Assembly (NCBI GenBank): GCA_964035545.1
Contig: OZ037767.1
Span: 21,368,628 to 21,432,627 of the forward strand
Direction: 5' to 3'
Origin: Bugula neritina
Lineage: Eukaryota; Bryozoa; Gymnolaemata; Cheilostomatida; Bugulidae
DNA: 64,000 nucleotides
A program made the position numbers and the translations under genes. This document shows, one piece after another, positions 61,101-64,000 of this stretch (the stretch's first letter is position 1; every line of letters begins with the position of its first letter). Under the pieces are notes generated by a model. The model saw only the letters and a list, made by a program, of their open reading frames with translations, was not told the origin of the DNA and did no database searches.

Positions 61101-64000
61101 ATTTATAATATAATAGCAAAAATATAGTAACATTTTAATGTAACATAATATAATATATATTATGATGTGAATATATTCCAAAGTGGAGCACAATGATATT
61201 ATAAGTGTACAAACTATTGTTAAGGAATGCACAGCTATTAGTGTCTCATATTGTATTGTATTACACATAATGTACTGCACACACTGTATTATAATACGTA
61301 GTATTACACACGATGTTTTACACACAGTATATTATAATAATATATAGTATTACACACACTGCACTAGACACACTACATTACACATATTGTATTACACACA
61401 GTATCACACATATTGTATTATACACACTGTATTATACACACTGTGTATTACACACGTGTCTATACATACTCATCATTTGCTTGGCTGGATGAAGCAGTGA
61501 GCTTAGACTTACGGCTAAAGTCAAAATGTCTGTAGTAGTTGATAATAAGTGAAACAGCTAAAGAATTTGCCTGAACAATACAGGAACTCTAACTAATCGT
61601 TTATTTTACTTTGAACTATAAACATCAATTTTACTAATATAACCATTTATCTAAACAATTCTTGTGAACTTTAAACTACGTGGCTTTAAACTTAATTTCA
61701 CCTAAATTTTTAACGAAATGCAGCCAGTCCTTCACAAGTTTCAATTCAACTTGTTCTATTAATTAAGTCAAGTTAGTGCTTTAGGCAAGTTGGTTTTTGT
61801 CAATTATTTTTAAACATTTGAGTTTTGAATATATTGCGCGTGTAACCAGCAACTTTTATTTATTATATAGAAGCCATAAAGGTAGGTAGGGTAGTAGAGG
61901 GTAGGATAGTAGAGGGTAGGGTAGTTGAGAATATTTATAAACAATGAGTAACCTATAATAGTTACTACGTTACGCTCTACTTACACTCTATCTACCACCA
62001 CATAGAACACAGTACAGAGATAACAGACGTGAAGGAAGCAAGAAAAAGATTAAATGGAAAAAGGTTCCGACCAAAAATAAAGTGCATTGGCACTGCAATG
62101 TGGGCTAACATTGACTGTTATAATATGTAGATCTAAATGATACAACAATCAACAGCTATGTAATAGAGCTATCTACTTGTGTCAAACTCTCCAAATTTAT
62201 ATTAGCGTTGGTTAGTATGATGTTGCTTTGTAACCCAGCAACCTACCAAACCGTGCCTGTATGAACAGCTATCTTTGGAACTAGGAGACAAACCAATAAC
62301 TGCATGCAGACCTACATAGTGTGACTATACAAAGCTAACCTATGCAGTGTGACTATACAAAACTATCCTACACCATGTGACCACACAAAGTTTATTTATA
62401 CCACGTGACATTACAAAGCTAGCATACAAATACCATACAGACATATAGGATACATATCATACAAAGATAACTTATATATAGTGTGACCAAACAAAGCTAG
62501 CTTATACAGTGTGACCATACAAAGCTGGCTTATACAGTGTGACCATACAAAGCTAGCTTATACAGTGTGGCCATACAAAGCTAACTTATACAGTGTTACC
62601 AGACAAAGCTAGCTTACACAGTGTGACCACATAAAACTAGCTTATACAGTGTTACCATACAAAGCTAGCTTATACAGTGTGACCATACAAAGATAACTTA
62701 TACAGTGTGACCATACAAAGCTAACTTATACAGTGTTACCACACAAAGCTAGCTTATACAGTGTGACCATACAAAGATAACTTATACAGTGTGACCATAC
62801 AAAGCTAACTTACGTGGCTATTTTTGTGTTTATGTGCAAGAGCTGAGCCATCATATTTTTGAGACCAGCTTTAGTTGAAGAGACGGAGGTTTTACTCAGC
62901 ACCTGTGCCGAAACAATCTCCTGCTCATCAGCACCGTAACTCTTAGCCAAACCTCTCAACCTCTTCACTTCGGCCTGCAGATCTGCGGTTTCCAGCGCAT
63001 ACTGCCTGTATTTCAATACATTATTATAATGAGTATGAAAACTTGCAGTGTTTACAGTCACTAGCCCTGTGAGAACATCATAATAATTATTATAATTCAC
63101 ACTATAATATAGTATTGTGTTATTTACAGTATAAAGTAGGTTTTATATCATAATACACAGTATATACTATTTTGAGATACCAACTAACTTGTTTTTATCC
63201 TCAGCAAGTTTTTTGGATTTTCTCAAGACTCGTAGTCTGAACATCGTCCTAGCTCTCGAGGTAAGCACCATCGCTGTAAAGTAAATATGATGTACAGTAA
63301 ATACCATATGATATGCTGTATAGTAGCTATTATATTATATGCTGTAGCCTATAGTAAATATACTATATTAAATGTTGTATAGTAAATAGTATATTAAATA
63401 CTGCACAGTAAATCATGTGTTATTGCGTATATACTGTACAGTGAATGTTATTGTGTATATACTGTACAGTGAATGTTATTGTGTATATACTATACAGTGA
63501 ATGTTATTGTGTATATACTGTACAGTGAATGTTATTGTGTATATACTATACAGTGAATGTTATTGTGTATATACTGTACAGTGAATGTTATTGTGTATAT
63601 ACTATACAGTGAATGTTATTGTGTATATACTGTACAGTGAATGTTATTGTGTATATACTATACAGTGAATGTTATTGTGTATATACTGTACAGTGAATGT
63701 TATTGTGTATATACTATACAGTGAATGTTATTGTGTATATACTGTACAGTGAATGTTATTGTGTATATACTATACAGTGAATGTTATTGAGTATATACTG
63801 TACAGTGAATGTTATTGTGTATATACTATACAGTGAACGTTATTGTGTATATAATGTGCTAGTAAACATACGCTCACCATTCAATATTCTGATGACCCTC
63901 CAAATAAGAAAAACTATGAGCACTGTTTGACCAAATCCTTGAGTGAAGTTAACATCAGTGACTGCCCAGTCCAATGAGAAAGATATTATGATGACAATGC
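58188..64000 (-). CDS. Hv1/TMEM266-like voltage-sensor protein, C-terminal part (partial)
   Basis: Exons: a 63878-64000 and beyond, b 63189-63273, c 62814-63005, d 60369-60621, e 58188-59057 (stop at 58188-58190). Phases join. Exon a encodes the end of S3 and S4 (VLIVFLIWRVIRILN). S4 shows the W-R-x-x-R-x-x-N spacing of Hv1 but the first gating Arg position is Leu. Exons b-c give a basic stretch and a coiled coil (EVKRLRGL), as after S4 in Hv1 and TMEM266. Exons d-e encode a long disordered tail, basic in d, Ser/Asp/Glu-rich in e, ending DDTHTILM. Hv1 proteins are proton channels; TMEM266 is a voltage sensor without known proton current. The long tail favours a TMEM266-like role. S1-S2 lie beyond the window. 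Confidence 0.6.
59110..59285. repeat. 20-bp repeat in the voltage-sensor gene intron d
   Basis: About nine units of gactgaactagagtaggagt with variants, just upstream (in gene sense) of exon e. Confidence 0.85.
60640..61450. repeat. TA-rich low-complexity intron
   Basis: Irregular ataatataagatacaatat-type sequence up to about 61060, then loose cacacatattgtatta repeats. No exon seen. Confidence 0.7.
62340..62813 (-). repeat. 28-bp array starting at the voltage-sensor exon c donor
   Basis: About 16 units. In the gene's sense the first unit is the donor itself (gtaagttagctttgtatggt); later units read tataagttagctttgtatgg, so the GT is changed to AT in most copies. The array extends about 470 bp into the intron. 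Confidence 0.9.
63405..63850. repeat. 28-bp array with alternating (56-bp) higher-order structure
   Basis: About 15 units of cagtgaatgttattgtgtat plus atactgta or atactata. From the second unit the two versions alternate strictly, so the amplified unit is a 56-bp dimer. It lies in the intron between exons a and b. Confidence 0.95.

Overview
The window is nuclear DNA from an animal, probably an AT-rich marine invertebrate. Genes carry many short GT-AG introns, the standard code and AATAAA signals. They include animal-specific families (CSTF3, MRPL10, cryptochrome, a CARF/ALS2CR8-like gene, a voltage-sensor protein), next to non-LTR retrotransposons, MITE-like elements and many minisatellites. 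Nothing bacterial or viral is evident. I cannot fix the phylum from sequence alone. Layout: 1-2487 degenerate simple sequence. 2488-12300, plus strand: a CARF/ALS2CR8-like gene whose second exon is split by an R2-like retrotransposon (3340-10187, minus). That element is itself split by a 3.5 kb EEP/RT retrotransposon (5799-9313, minus) with a 13-bp target-site duplication, so there are three layers of insertion. 13114-14771: a tail-anchored coiled-coil gene (plus). 15117-16309: a small two-exon single-pass membrane protein, KCNE-like (minus). 18861-21814: MRPL10 (plus). 22152-32655: CSTF3/CstF-77 in 16 exons (minus), convergent with MRPL10. 35951-36364: a dead 3' retrotransposon fragment. 37454-41869: an intact but very divergent cryptochrome in 11 exons (plus). 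42805-43145: a hAT-type MITE. 47326-52218: an unrecognised 473-residue protein in five exons (minus). 53390-54157: a TTAA-flanked inverted-repeat element. 58188-64000: the 3' part of an Hv1/TMEM266-like voltage-sensor gene (minus), running off the window. The genes are unrelated housekeeping and regulatory loci and do not form a pathway. The most unusual shared feature is in their introns. In several genes a short tandem array starts at, or overlaps, the 5' splice site, so the repeat unit carries its own donor-like sequence (CSTF3 exons 6, 10 and 11; CARF-like exons 3 and 6; cryptochrome exon 4; voltage-sensor exon c). In CSTF3 intron 11 this gives about 30 head-to-tail near-perfect U1-complementary donors. 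In the cryptochrome gene almost an entire intron consists of copies of the preceding exon's end. Exon boundaries were read by eye from splice consensus, phase and protein-family similarity; the reading frames add up to whole codons for the CARF-like, MRPL10, CSTF3, cryptochrome and 473-residue genes.
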